Shown here: piece after piece, positions 33,165-43,699 of the stretch | Numbering within the stretch: position 1 is the stretch's first letter | Layout of the letters: each line of letters begins with the position of its first letter | Assembly: GCA_963971405.1 (NCBI GenBank) | Contig: OZ020491.1 | Span: forward strand, 32,849,019-32,913,018 | Reading direction: 5' to 3' | From: Psococerastis gibbosa | Lineage: Eukaryota > Arthropoda > Insecta > Psocodea > Psocidae | DNA length: 64,000 nucleotides | Notes under the pieces: model-generated | Database searches by the model: none | Told to the model about the DNA's origin: nothing | The model's input: only the letters and a program-made list of their open reading frames with translations | Translations under genes and position numbers: made by a program

Positions 33165-34525
33165 CTACTTTGTTTACTACTTTGTTTACTATTACATATG
33201 AAAATGGAATTATAATATATCGTGAGTTTCCCCCTGCATAAATGCTCATAATATGTTCGATTTCCCGATTCCTTACTTACCGTGAACGACGACTGTAGTA
33301 TGTCGTTCGTCCCAATCATTACTACAGTCGTCTCTTCTTCACTCTCCCTCACGTCCTCTATCACTCTCCTCCTCAACTGCCTGATCCTTAAACCACCATT
33401 ACACATGGATGATTCGCTTCCATCTGAAATTAATATGATTTTGCCATAATAATTTAGGCGCATAAATATTTGTCATGACAGACCAACAATTCGAAATTTC
33501 CTAGAAATTCCTACATTGCCAATACTACTTTGTTTACTATTACATATGAAAATGGAATTATAATATATCGTGAGTTTCCCCCTGCATAAATGCTCATAAT
33601 ATGTTCGATTTCCCGATTCCTTACTTACCGTGAACGACGACTGTAGTATGTCGTTCGTCCCAATCATTACTACAGTCGTCTCTTCTTCACTCTCCCTCAG
33701 GTCCTCTATCACTCTCCTCCTCAACTGCCTGATCCTTAAACCACCATTACACATGGATGATTCGCTTCCATCTGAAATTAATATGATTTTGCCATAATAA
33801 TTTTGGCGCATAAATATTTGTCATGACAGACCAACAATTTAAAATTTCCTAGAAATTCCTACATCGCCATTACTACTTTGTTTACTATTACATATGAAAA
33901 TGGAATTATAATATATCGTGAGTTTCCCCCTGCATAAATGCTCATAATATGTTCGATTTCCCGATTCCTTACTTACCGTGAACGACGACTGTAGTATGTC
34001 GTTCGTCCCAATCATTACTACAGTCGTCTCTTCTTCACTCTCCCTCAGGTCCTCTATCACTCTCCTCCTCAACTGCCTGATCCTTAAACCACCATTACAC
34101 ATGGATGATTCGCTTCCATCTGGAATTAATATTATTTTGCCATAATAATTTTGGCGCATAAATATTTGTCATGACAGACCAACAATTTGAAATTTCCTAG
34201 AAATTCCTACATCGCCATTACTGCTTTGTTTACTATTACATATGAAATTGGAATTGTAATATATCGTGAGTTTCCCCCTGCACAGACGCTCATAATATGT
34301 TCGATTTGCCGATTCATTGTTTACCGTGAACGACTTCTGTAGTAAGTCGTTCGTCCCAATCATTACTACAGTCGTCTCTTCTTCACTCTCCCTCAGCTCT
34401 CTCTCTCTCTCACTCTCCTCCTCAACTGCCTGATCCTTAAACCACCAATACATATGGATGATTCGCTTCCATCTGTAATTAATATTATTTTAGCATTATA
34501 ATTTAGGCGCATAAATATTTGTCAT
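33165..34525 (-). repeat. Tandem exon array: SGNH-like N-terminal exon repeated with a 348-bp period
   Basis: CATGACAGACCAACAATT recurs at 33474, 33822, 34170 and 34523, giving periods of 348, 348 and 353 bp. Each unit holds one exon: 33423-33281, 33771-33629, 34119-33977 (each 143 bp) and 34472-34325 (148 bp). The exons follow TTAATTTCAG (TTAATTACAG in the last) and end ACG|GTAAGT (GTAAAC in the last). They encode GSESSMCNGGLRI, RRRVIED and TTVVMIGTNDILQSSFT. The first three are open and almost identical; the fourth is shifted by a CT expansion. A further decayed unit lies at 34530-34680. Repeated exons with kept splice sites are the layout of mutually exclusive exons, but the downstream C-terminal exons are broken. 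Confidence 0.75.
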
Positions 34526-34680
34526 GACAGACCAACAATTATGACTATCCTATATATGAATATGCTACCATTATGACTGTAGGCTCCTCGCGCTCCCTCA
34601 GCTCCTCTTTCACCTTTCTCCGTTACTGCCTAATTCGCAAGCCACCCACACAAATGGATGTTTTTCTACCATCTGAAATT

Positions 34681-35569
34681 AACATTATTTGAGCATAATA
34701 ATTTTTGTTGTTGGTCTCAAGTACGGGAATGCTGCAGAGATGATCTCATGGTCCGCGTGAAATGGGACGTCAAGTTGGATGATACGCTCAAGTAAAGGTT
34801 TCGGGCAGTCACTCATCTAATTATTGTATATTGTACAAAAATTTCCCCGCCAGCTTGTACTGTCTCATTAATACAAAGTACTAGGCTATATTGAAAGTGT
34901 ACTATTTAAAATCTAAGTTAATATTTCTGTCCTGCATCCGTTTCAAAACCATTACCTCTGTTGATTACATTGTTTGGTCTGGGAAATATTTAAAAAGAAA
35001 AAATCTTGTAGTGAGGTTTCGAGGTCTGTTTCACTTCCATCTGGAAATATATATTATACGCCATGGGTACCCTTGCCAGGGTAATGATGCCTAGTATATT
35101 TTTATGAAAGTGTATAGAAAAGGGATTATCAACCAGTTGTTCGTTAACCTTCTTGCAGAAAGCCGCAATATCCCAATTAGCCCAGTAAACCCCCCCTTTT
35201 CATATTTGGTAACATCATGAAAAAATTTCTCATTTGGACGAAATATCCTTCACGTTAGTTTCCAACAGCAGCCATGACAAGTCCATCCCACATTGGGCGC
35301 ATCTTCATTGGTAGTTAGGCTCATGAACTCCGCGCAGCTCAAAACGCACCCATCGCACACCATTTTTGAATACTTTAGTAGCTTATTACGATTTGAAAAA
35401 AGATACTCCGAGCAGGAAATCGAACTTTCAGGATAAACAAAGAAAGTAGCGTAGTTAATTTTTAAATTTCTGCTATTCGCAAGATTGCAAAAACCCGGAG
35501 AAAAATAACACTTTATATTTTAATTTGGAAAAAATATTCCAAATTGAAATGATTGCCCTCCGTGCTCTA
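34681..35569. other. Interval without recognisable gene
   Basis: Left part (34800-34880) resembles the ATTGTATATTGTACAAAAATT spacer also present at 17150 and 29725. The rest is AT-rich without a frame or motif that I recognise. Confidence 0.4.
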
Positions 35570-37010
35570 TCGTCTTGGGCCACGAAACCGATGGCCCCCC
35601 GGACAACACTCAATCTGCACGCTCGCTCGGAGCCCAAAGACTCATGAATACGTGCGAGGAAGAAATAATCACTTGGAAATTTATGGACTCGGATTTGTCG
35701 TCAAAATCTATATGATAATCATGCAAATGATTGCATTTCAACACTCCAGCATACAGAGCAAGGCGTAGTCGCAGCCGAGCATCTACCCATTACACTCATT
35801 CTGAGGTGGTGATACCTCACCAGGTCACAATATTTACAGCAGCTATGATGGGTTATGTTTAGTGGATGAGTCCATGCATTTTCATAGGCTCTTACGAAAG
35901 AGAAATCTCTCAAATCATAAGAAAGAAGAAAAGTTCACAACATCTCCTTCGACATTGAACTTGCTTCGCAACAGAACAGTCGGGAAACCTCTTTAACTAC
36001 CAATGCCATCTCGAAGCCAGAAACGTCAACACCTTAAAGCTGGTTCTTAAGTTTCCCCTCGAGCACGTTCACTCACCACTAGTAAAATTACTTAGGCCTA
36101 CTTACTTTCCCTGTCATCCATGACTATTTTTACCATGCACCTGATTTGCAATGTAGAATAATTAAAAGAAAAAAAAATGGCTTAACTTCTTTAATATGGC
36201 CCTCCTGGCTACTTCCATGCCTAAACGGCCCCAATGAAGGCCGTCAGCATGGAAGTATTTTTTTTCATTAATTAATTAATTTCAAACATCTGCTCCAGTT
36301 TAAGAACGACGTATTAATGACTAATTTTACCATGCACCTGATTTGCAATGTAGAACAATTAAATGAAAAAAAAAATCGCTTACCTACTTCAATATGGCCC
36401 TCTTGGCTACTTCCACACCTAAATGGCCCCAATGAAGGCCGTCGGCATGGAAGTATTTACTTTCTTTTAGTAATTCCATTACTTCTAGTTTTACTGCAAC
36501 AAATAAATTTAATTGATTATTGTTTATTTATATTTATTAATGACTATTTTTACCATGCTCCTGATTTGCATTGTAGAACAATTACAAGAAAAAAATCGCT
36601 TACCTTCTTTAATGTGACCCTCTTGGCTACTTCCATACCTAAACGGCCCCAATGAAGACCGTCGGCATGGAAGTATTTTCTTTCCTTTATTAACTCAAAG
36701 AAGTTTGTTACTTCCAGTTTTACTACAACAAATAAATAAACGCCTCTTGGAAGGCTGTTTGTCCAAGTTTCGGTATCGCCAGGGGGATGCACACGACCAA
36801 TCTTCCCCGGCGAACCTTCTTAACCGCCACGATCAATCTAAATACATCGGCCGCAGTGCTCCTGCTGTCCGCATGCTGCAACAAATTAAATAAAATCTAT
36901 TTGTCGAATATTTTATAAATAAAAATTGCACTAGTACTAGCCATCACATTAATACAAAGTAGCCTTTATTGATTATATTGTGGTCGACCAAATTTTTGAT
37001 TTCGATATTT
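35570..37010. repeat. Segmental duplication block, copy 3 (partial)
   Basis: Starts at GATGGCCCCCCGGACAACAC and follows the order of copies 1 and 2 (GCATACAGAGCAAGGCGTAG, ACAGAACAGTCGGGAAACCT, then SGNH-like C-terminal exons). It carries two extra partial exon copies (about 36180-36300 and 36375-36500). It breaks off at about 37010, before the SANT-like and capsid-like parts. Confidence 0.75.
36604..36875 (-). pseudogene. SGNH-hydrolase-like C-terminal exon, copy 9 (272 bp, full borders)
   Basis: Bounded by AATTTGTTGCAG and AAG|GTAAGC on -. It reads FFELIKERKYFHADGLHWGR and LGMEVAKRV, with His of block V kept. Same length and same internal frame change as the copies at 16.7 and 28.6 kb. Confidence 0.6.
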
Positions 37011-37332
37011 GCTTCCCCCGATTTGTGCACCATAGCTACAATGTCTGCAACGGTCGTTGTGTATCTGAAGAAATGGGCAATCAGAAAAGTCGCTTTTCAT
37101 TGTAGGTAAATGCGATTAAGCTGATTAATAGAAAAACTTACAGGCATCCATTGAGACATTGGCCATTGATTCATCCAATGTCTTGCGCCATTCTGTCTGC
37201 TAAAACGTTCCCAATTTGTGGCGGAGGTCCAATACTAGTGCCATGAATAGAATCCAGTTCGTGTTTTAAAATTTTGTCTCGACCAGCTTGAAATGTGTTG
37301 TTTCTAACGCCTGCTTTCAGCATTTCTGCTTT

Positions 37333-37821
37333 TTAAGCAACCCTGTCAGCCTGGCGGGGGGAGTGAGTCTGTTTGTTAACTTGAGGCACCCTAAGGGCAG
37401 ACTCTTTCACCTCGGGGAAAGGGGAGTTGACTGACAGGGTGGACCTCCTGATTATAGTGGATTCCGAACCACTTGGGGAACATGGTAAAGTCACACGATT
37501 AAATCGGAGAATTAACTTTTCGTCTACACCATTCCTGTATACTTTGTTATCAAGGACTACCGCCATTTTTTCAATTTTATCAATTAACCGGTTAAGTAGC
37601 ACAACCACTGAAGGAATAGTGCCATATTTCTTGTCACTCAGCCAGTCGGACAAAAATTTGAACGGCATCAAAAAGCTCCTAACTTGTGACAAAATATGCC
37701 ACTCTTCGTCATTGATTATTAAGCCATCCAAACAGCTGTTTGCTTGACATAAGATGATATTTATTTCACAATAAATCACATTGAAATGGTTACACATTAC
37801 ACAATAATATTTGACTATCAC
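37333..37821 (-). pseudogene. hAT-family transposase relic (C-terminal region)
   Basis: The - frame reads LIINDEEWHILSQVRSFLMP, FKFLSDWLSDKKYGTIPSVV and LLNRLIDKIEKM. The pattern xxEWxxLxxLxxFLxPFxxxTxxLS...T.P.V.P.. is the helical part of hAT transposases ahead of the dimerisation region. The downstream sequence (from about 37500) is unrelated serine- and proline-rich text. Dead fragment, same orientation as its neighbours. Confidence 0.65.
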
Positions 37822-37881
37822 AATACAAAATAATGAGGTAACATTGTAGGCAATTAAGCCGGTGTTTTGAAGTTAACAAAT

Positions 37882-38165
37882 TCATTTTTGACCGAATAAA
37901 AGGCGTTTTCCGTAAGAGCATTTTTTGATTTTTGCGAAAGAGTGTGGAACTTGCTCCGTAGACGGTCCATTCTCTAATTCCAAGGCAATCGAAGCCTGAG
38001 TAACTTCCTCATCAGTCCAGGGCTCCTTGTTTCCCACTGCGACTTGTGGTCTGTTTTCTTGCTTTCCGTCATCTAAAATTTTTCTCCATGCATCCCTCTG
38101 CTCAACTTTGTCTCCAACTTGCTCCGTAAATGGTCCATTCTCTAATTCCAAGGCAATCGATGCCT
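37882..38165 (-). pseudogene. SANT/Myb-like module relic, tandem short copies
   Basis: Contains ENRPQVAVGNKEPWTDEEV and two copies of the ALELENGPxTEQV phrase, from a small internal duplication of about 130 bp (CCATTCTCTAATTCCAAGGC at about 37967 and 38132). The core helix sequence seen in the other copies is missing. Confidence 0.35.
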
Positions 38166-38383
38166 GAGTAATTTCCTCGTGTGGCTCCTCATGGACATTT
38201 TATTGTCACCAGCAGTGTCGTTACGCGTTTCTTCAAAACTCTCAGCATTGTACACATCATGGAAATTTTTTAATAACTCTTTAATTAATATTATTGTATT
38301 TTCCTTGTTTTCAACATCAGTAGTAAATCTATTTTTAATGGTATTATATTTTTTATCTAAATTCTGTTCATAACATACCGCGA

Positions 38384-38840
38384 TTACGTTACAATGACTT
38401 GCACATTCTCACAAACCTCAATACGGCAATGTGAACAATGACGGTTTTCCATCACTGACTCCACACAGTTTACCAACAGCTTTTCACTCATTCTATTTCC
38501 ATCACTGATACTACTATCGAGTCCTTTTATGACTTCCTGATGCCTCCTACTGAGGTCTTCTATCACATTATGATCTTTAATGATTACATAGGAATTGGTG
38601 GAACCACCGACCAGTCTATCTGGAATCCAGTGGATGTTGGTCTTGACATAGTCAAAAATATATTCTGTCTCATTTCCTATTCTAGCCTGAAACAAACTTA
38701 ATGCTATCCTAACGACTGGGAGCTGATGGGCCAGCAGCGTCCTAACAAAGTCTTTATAGTAAAGGCTATGGGCTGCATTGTCGATTTCGCGACGAAACGT
38801 CAAACCTCCCTCGACAAATTCTAAGTGGCCGCTAGTGGCC
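38384..38840 (-). repeat. Module A, copy 4
   Basis: Reads FVEGGLTFRREIDNAAHSLY, IGNETEYIFDYVKTNIHWIP and SYVIIKDHNVIEDLSRRHQE, continuing through LLVNCVESVMENRHCSHC to a stop at 38384; it is the longest open copy. It directly follows the piggyBac relic on the - strand. Confidence 0.5.
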
Positions 38841-38869
38841 CACCTAATCAAAATCCTAAAAATGCAGCA

Positions 38870-39270
38870 GGGTTTGTCTCTCTGTACAAAATATACGCAT
38901 TGACCACTGAAACATGAAGGAAATGCTAGAAAATCCGCATGTACCATCGCTTACTTTTTCTGTCTATTGCATAGTAGCCCATTAACTGATCATTTTTATC
39001 GACATACCCCATGTTGGTATTGTAATCTAGGATGACTTGTGGCACTGAGTAGCTCTTCTTGTCGCCATTCTTTTCCTTCCGGAAAACTGATGATATAATA
39101 AAAGTGTCGTGGTAGTTCGAAGCAACTAAGTCTGCCCGCTTGTCCATCCACAGCGTTACACTTACACTATTATCTTTCCATCGCCATTTACATTCACCGG
39201 TTGACTTATTGCTGGCATCGAGGCTTGTGGTTATATTCTTGCGGTTAGATCTGATTCTTCCACTAGCCAA
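38870..39270 (-). pseudogene. piggyBac transposase relic (catalytic-domain C-terminal part)
   Basis: The - frame from 39270 reads GRIRSNRKN, VTLWMDKRADLVASNYHDTF, VPQVILDYNTNMGYVDKNDQ and LMGYYAIDRKSKRWYMRIF. This is the DYNxxMGxVDxxDQ segment of piggyBac-family transposases (third catalytic Asp region). A TAG at the usual Trp position after RIF is followed in the same frame by HFLHVSVVNAYILYRETNPA, also typical. The N-terminal half and the Cys-rich tail are absent. Confidence 0.85.
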
Positions 39271-39724
39271 AATGTCGTTTTAATATAATGTCAAAATTAA
39301 AATTGGCATTCGTGTTAGGGTGACCGGTTACCTTTTAAAAGAAATAATAAATATCCAGCATGGTATTTCGGACATGGGGCAGGAATTATTCAATTACTCA
39401 CCTAGGTATGACAGGCAAACACCCCTCGACAGTTTGCACCCAAAACTGTCCATATATATCAAATTCACCTTCACCCAACATCTCAATCATGAAGTCTGCA
39501 ACTGACTACTACCGTCTACCACTCCGTACTGCTCAGGCGTCTGTCTGCGCGGCGCGCCCCACTGTTTAGTGTTTATATACTTGCTACTGCTTCTACCGGA
39601 TTTAGGATATTTCGGCTTAATAGGCCCCTACCCGCCGCGCTGACATCACGTCTCGTCTAGTTCAACATTAGCTAATCATTATTTGCTATTAATTGGAATA
39701 TTCAATTGTATTTCTGTCTTTTAA

Positions 39725-40140
39725 GTTGTGTTGCACCCTGTAAAAAATAACTTTATATGGGATGTTTCCGATTAGATTGTGCACTGCTCTGCTGAACAGT
39801 ACCTAATCTTCTGGAAACACAGGGCTAGCCCCCGAAGCATTAACAGCTTCGGCTGTCATTGAGTTTCGGTCCAGTTCGGTCATGGCGCGTCAATTATCAT
39901 AGATTTAATATTTTTATACGTGAATTTAAAAGATTTTGCCCTCAGTATGAAATTTGGCTCGAGGAGTGTTTCCAAGGCATATTACAACGAAAATTTGATG
40001 AGACTGGAAATGGACGTCGAGCCGAGCTTCAGGGCACGAACACTTAGCTGGAATTTTATTATGCGCGTTCATCGCATCGACACCCTTTTTGTTCTGGTCA
40101 GAAACAAATTGACTATTATTGCTCATTTTAAAATAATATA
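39725..40140 (-). repeat. Module C, copy 1
   Basis: Shared with 40235-40690 and 43700-44200. It carries KSFKFTYKNIKSMIIDGTI and the text AHNKIPAKCSCPEARLDVHF on -, interrupted by stops. Copies 1 and 2 are in tandem, about 500 bp apart. Confidence 0.5.
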
Positions 40141-40234
40141 AAAATATAATATAAAAATATGTGCAAGTCGATTGTATGGAATAAAGGCTATCGGTAGCAT
40201 TACAATGCCTCAACAAAACTCCTATGAAAATTGT

Positions 40235-40830
40235 TAAGTTGTGTTGCGCCCTGTAAAAAATAACCGATCATATCCGATCAGATTGTGCACTGCTCTGCTG
40301 AACAGTACCCAATCTTCTGGAAACACCGGGCTAGCCCCCGAAGCATTAAAAGCTTCGGCTGTCCTTGAGTTTCTGTCCAGTTCGGCTATGGTGCCGTCAA
40401 TTATCATAGATTTAATATTTTTATACGTGAATTTAAAAGATTTTGCCCTCAGTATGAAATTTGGCTCGAGGAATGTTTCCAAGGCATATTACAACGAAAA
40501 TTTGATGAGACTGGAAATGGACGTCGAGCCGAGCTTCAGGGCACGAACACTTAGCTGGAATTTTATTATGCGCGTTCATCGCATCGACACCCTTTTTGTT
40601 CTGGTCAGAAACAAATTGACTATTATTGCTCATTTTAAAATAATCTTGAATTTTAAACACATCCAGCCTCTTGCCTGCAATGAAATATGAGTCTACGTCC
40701 CGTGTCTTACCAATCAGTTGTAGGTCTTGCGAATGTAATATTGAATTTAGAAGAAAAAATGTGACGGAATTAGTTTCTTTCACCGTCAGACTTGGCTCGG
40801 CCTCCTTATCGTGTTGCATACAATTTGTAT
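40235..40830 (-). repeat. Module C, copy 2 with flanking frame
   Basis: Two overlapping - frames (40482-40234 and 40834-40433) give ELDRNSRTAEAFNASGASPV, FPEDWVLFSRAVHNLIGYD, and upstream ILHSQDLQLIGKTRDVDSYF and IAGKRLDVFKIQDYFKM. This is the fullest version of module C. No domain recognised. Confidence 0.5.
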
Positions 40831-40849
40831 GCATGATGTTTTTCTCAAA

Positions 40850-41350
40850 GTCAAAAGATATTCAGAGATTCATTGCGACTTTGCGTAGGTGTCCAGGAAC
40901 TACAATTACTTTTAAGAGGGCCATGTACTTATCAAGGTAAGTCCTCAATCATTCGGGTTTTTGGCATGAAAGGCAGCATTCACGCTGCAAGCATCGTCAA
41001 GAACGAAATGTACAAATTTTAAATAAAGCCTATCCTTTTCGTCGCAGTACATTTCGTGTACGTGTGGGGCTGACTGTGTAGGATCGTTCAGTTTCTTTTA
41101 CTATTCCGAAGTGAGTTTGCAACTCAAGCCACTGATTGAGAATTTTTTCAATAATGTCCCTCCTAGCCAGCCAGCGGGCCATGCTCACAAATGATGGGGT
41201 TTTATCATCATTAATTGCCTTGTAGGGGAAGGTTGCCGAACTTGGACCAGTTTGTACTTTTTTTTTTTTGAAACATCTTTCAATGTACTTATCTGTTGCC
41301 TTTAATTGAGTATAAGTCTCTTCAACTATGTCTAAAAAGACGAATAGTTG
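40850..41350 (-). pseudogene. hAT-like transposon-derived protein relic
   Basis: On - the text runs SFVSMARWLARRDIIEKILN, QWLELQTHF and, after a frame change, HEMYCDEKDRLYLKFVHFVL and DDACSVNAAFHAKNPND. This is the order (VxxVLxxWxxLxxHF ... MYxDExNxLYLxFLxxxLxxVxxVN..F) found in a widespread hAT-like family of arthropod proteins without a settled name. Stops and shifts show decay. Confidence 0.5.
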
Positions 41351-42265
41351 AGAGGTACCCTTGCTTTTGGCCTCCGAATCCTTCGAAGCCTAAGACTTTA
41401 AAGTCCTCTGCATCTGCTGGTTCATTCATTGGTTTAGTGAATGATTTTTAGAGATGCCTTGGCTTCAATAGGTCCTCACTGATTGGTTCCGATGGCCTAA
41501 CCACTCTAGGCTTTTCTTGCCTATTCGGCGCATCTGCTTGGATTGGTTTTGAACTTGGGTAGAATCTTTTCTTATTAGATCCTTCCTTCTTATTAGACAA
41601 CGAGTCGTCCATATTTGTGTTTAAATTCGCTGACTGAGTTGCCTCCATCTGGAGTTTATCCCATATAATCAGAATAGTTAGCATACCAGCGTGGTTGTAT
41701 GCCAGGTGTTTTTCAATAATCAATCTTTCCACTATCAGGCAACAACTTAGTGCGAACACTAAAGGTATCATTATTACCCCTGAAACAAATCATACCTTTT
41801 GGTAAATAATTTCGGTCATTTAACAGACAGTCGTTCTGATTATTGTCAGCTCAGCTCTAGAAGCTCTTCGTCACTTAATGGGCCATAATTTATAAGGGAT
41901 TACATTTAACGGAGAGTTTCGCTTTCTTATAAAAACGTTTTATCAATTATATTTTGAAAATTTCCTAGATTTGTTTAGTATGTATTTATTGTGGACTGTA
42001 TTAGCTTGCGATACAACCCCTTTAATTTTAGCTCCTGCTACTTCGAGTGCAACGTCTTCAAAATTTATAGGCATTCGATGTGGTTGTGGATGAGGTGATT
42101 TGGTAAGCCAATCGGGCCCCTCCCACTATTGCGAAAACAGAAGGTATGAGCAGTACACCCTCGTGATAAAAGATCGGCTAAAGATACACAACTCCATTCC
42201 TTAGTAGAGCTTCACATTTGAATTTCCCTTTTATAATTGTAGTTTCTGTCTTGACTATATTATGA
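41351..42265. other. Interval without recognised gene
   Basis: A - frame at 41448-41771 (107 codons) starts with a hydrophobic segment (MIPLVFALSCCLIVE) followed by a charged tail; a signal-peptide-like start is possible but there is no family match. Near 42110-42180 on - the text GPDWLTKSPHPQPHRMPINF resembles polyprotein-type sequence, without proof. Confidence 0.3.
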
Positions 42266-42740
42266 CTATTTTCGACTAACCTCGTCCGCGAATAAGGTTC
42301 GTCTAGATGGTTGAAGATATGCCATTTTTGGGCGCGTGTCATTGATACGGACCCGCTGCGTCTGAAATACAAGCATAATATCATTATCATCAATAATCAG
42401 GCCCTGTGGCGGAGCTTGCTTGTAAGGGGCCCAATGCTGCATTACACACTCAACAAATCCTCCGAACGTGTTCACACCTCTTACCCCATGCGACACCGCC
42501 AACTTGGTGTGCTTTCCTTTAAGACCAACAACTTTTTTTTTTTTTCACGTGGTCGAACCCACTTTCGTCAACGTTGAAAATTTGTGTCCCATCAAATTGA
42601 TGCTCATCCACGCGAGTTTTTCTAACATATTGAAGGACTTCGAGACTAGAACCTCTCATTCAGAAGTGAATTCCGGTTGTCTTGAAGACAAGTATGGATA
42701 GCGATCCAAAAAGCCATTATTCCATTTCTTCCCCGCAAGA
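42266..42740 (-). pseudogene. pogo/Tigger-like transposase relic, copy 2
   Basis: Second copy of the 25.9-26.3 kb relic: GLAGKKWNNGFLDRYPYLSS, then FNMLEKLAWMSINLMG-type shifted text and the TLTKVGS/VDESG region. It extends further downstream: KGKHTKLAVSHGVRGVNTF and APPQGLI, which fit the KGxxxVxxxSxxRGxNxT segment after the first catalytic Asp. Several frame changes. Confidence 0.55.
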
Positions 42741-42754
42741 CCAGTGTTATTTAT

Positions 42755-43130
42755 TTATTTATAAGTCGCGATACTACTATCGAGTCCTTTTATGACTTTC
42801 CGATGCCTCCTACTGAGGTCTTCTATCACATTATGGCCTTTAATGATTACATAGGAATTGGTGGAACCACCGACCAGTCTATCTGGAATCCGGTGGATGT
42901 TGGTCTTGACATAGTCAAAAATATATTCTGTCTCATTTCCTATTCTAGCCTGAAACAAAGTAAATAATATCCTAACGACTGGGAGCTGATTGGCCAGCAG
43001 TGTCCTAACAAAGTCTTTATAGTAAAGACTATGGGCAGCATTGTCGATTTCGCGACGAAACGTCAAACCTCCCTCGACAAATTCAAAGTGGCTGCTAGTT
43101 GTCCACCTAATCAAAATCCTAAAAATACAA
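42755..43130 (-). repeat. Module A, copy 5
   Basis: Clean copy: EFVEGGLTFRREIDNAAHSL, DFVRTLLANQLPVVRI, GNETEYIFDYVKTNIHRIPD and SYVIIKGHNVIEDLSRRHRK. A TTGTATTTTTAG acceptor-like site precedes it on - (about 43125). Confidence 0.55.
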
Positions 43131-43358
43131 CTAAATGCCGTTTACGTCTATAGTTTTCAGTACCCCAATGATATGTCTCAAATCATCGGCAAAACTGGCA
43201 TAATCCTCATTGAACATTGACGTTGAACAGTCGATATCAATGGGGACTGGGACTACCAGACTATTAGACGACAACGCTCTATAATTTATCCAATTGACTA
43301 GTTTCCTGTTACTTACGAAATGATGCAATAAATTACAGCAATGGATCAATTTTTGCAA
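43131..43358 (-). other. Unrecognised coding-like piece between modules B and A
   Basis: A 75-codon - frame, LIHCCNLLHHFVSNRKLVNW and VVPVPIDIDCSTSMFNEDYA. It sits between modules B (upstream) and A (downstream) on -, so it may be a part of the ancestral sequence that the other copies lost. A decayed trace is visible at about 26690-26760. No domain is known. Confidence 0.4.
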
Positions 43359-43449
43359 ATCTTTTGCTATTCCTACGTTTTAACTTCGTCTAGTTGTTGA
43401 ATTGCGAACGTATGCAATTTAACAAAGTTACCTACTTCTACAACTAACT

Positions 43450-43690
43450 TAAAATTTTGTGCAGCTCTTTCGATGCCGTCTGCAGTAGAAAAAAAAACTT
43501 TCTATAAAATTTTCTATATTGAATGTACCTCTGTGAGACTCACTCACGACTACCTCTAACCTGTCACCGTTAACATTAAACCCACATTCTTCCAAATATT
43601 TAGCTAAATGGTCCAAAAAATATGTGCAAGTCGATTGTATGGAATAAAGGCTATCGGTAGCATTACAATGCCTCAACAAAACTCCTATGA
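43450..43690 (-). repeat. Module B, copy 4
   Basis: Reads LLRHCNATDSLYSIQSTCTY, FLDHLAKYLEECGFNVNG and LEVVVSESHRGTFNIENFIE on -. It lies between module C (43700-44200) and the 43.1-43.4 kb piece, giving the order C, B, piece, A along the - strand. Confidence 0.5.
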
Positions 43691-43699
43691 AAATTGTTA

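Noticed and set aside
33165..34525. CRISPR-like or satellite interpretation of the 348-bp array
   Set aside because: Units are far longer than CRISPR repeats, contain a coding exon with splice sites, and the genome is eukaryotic.
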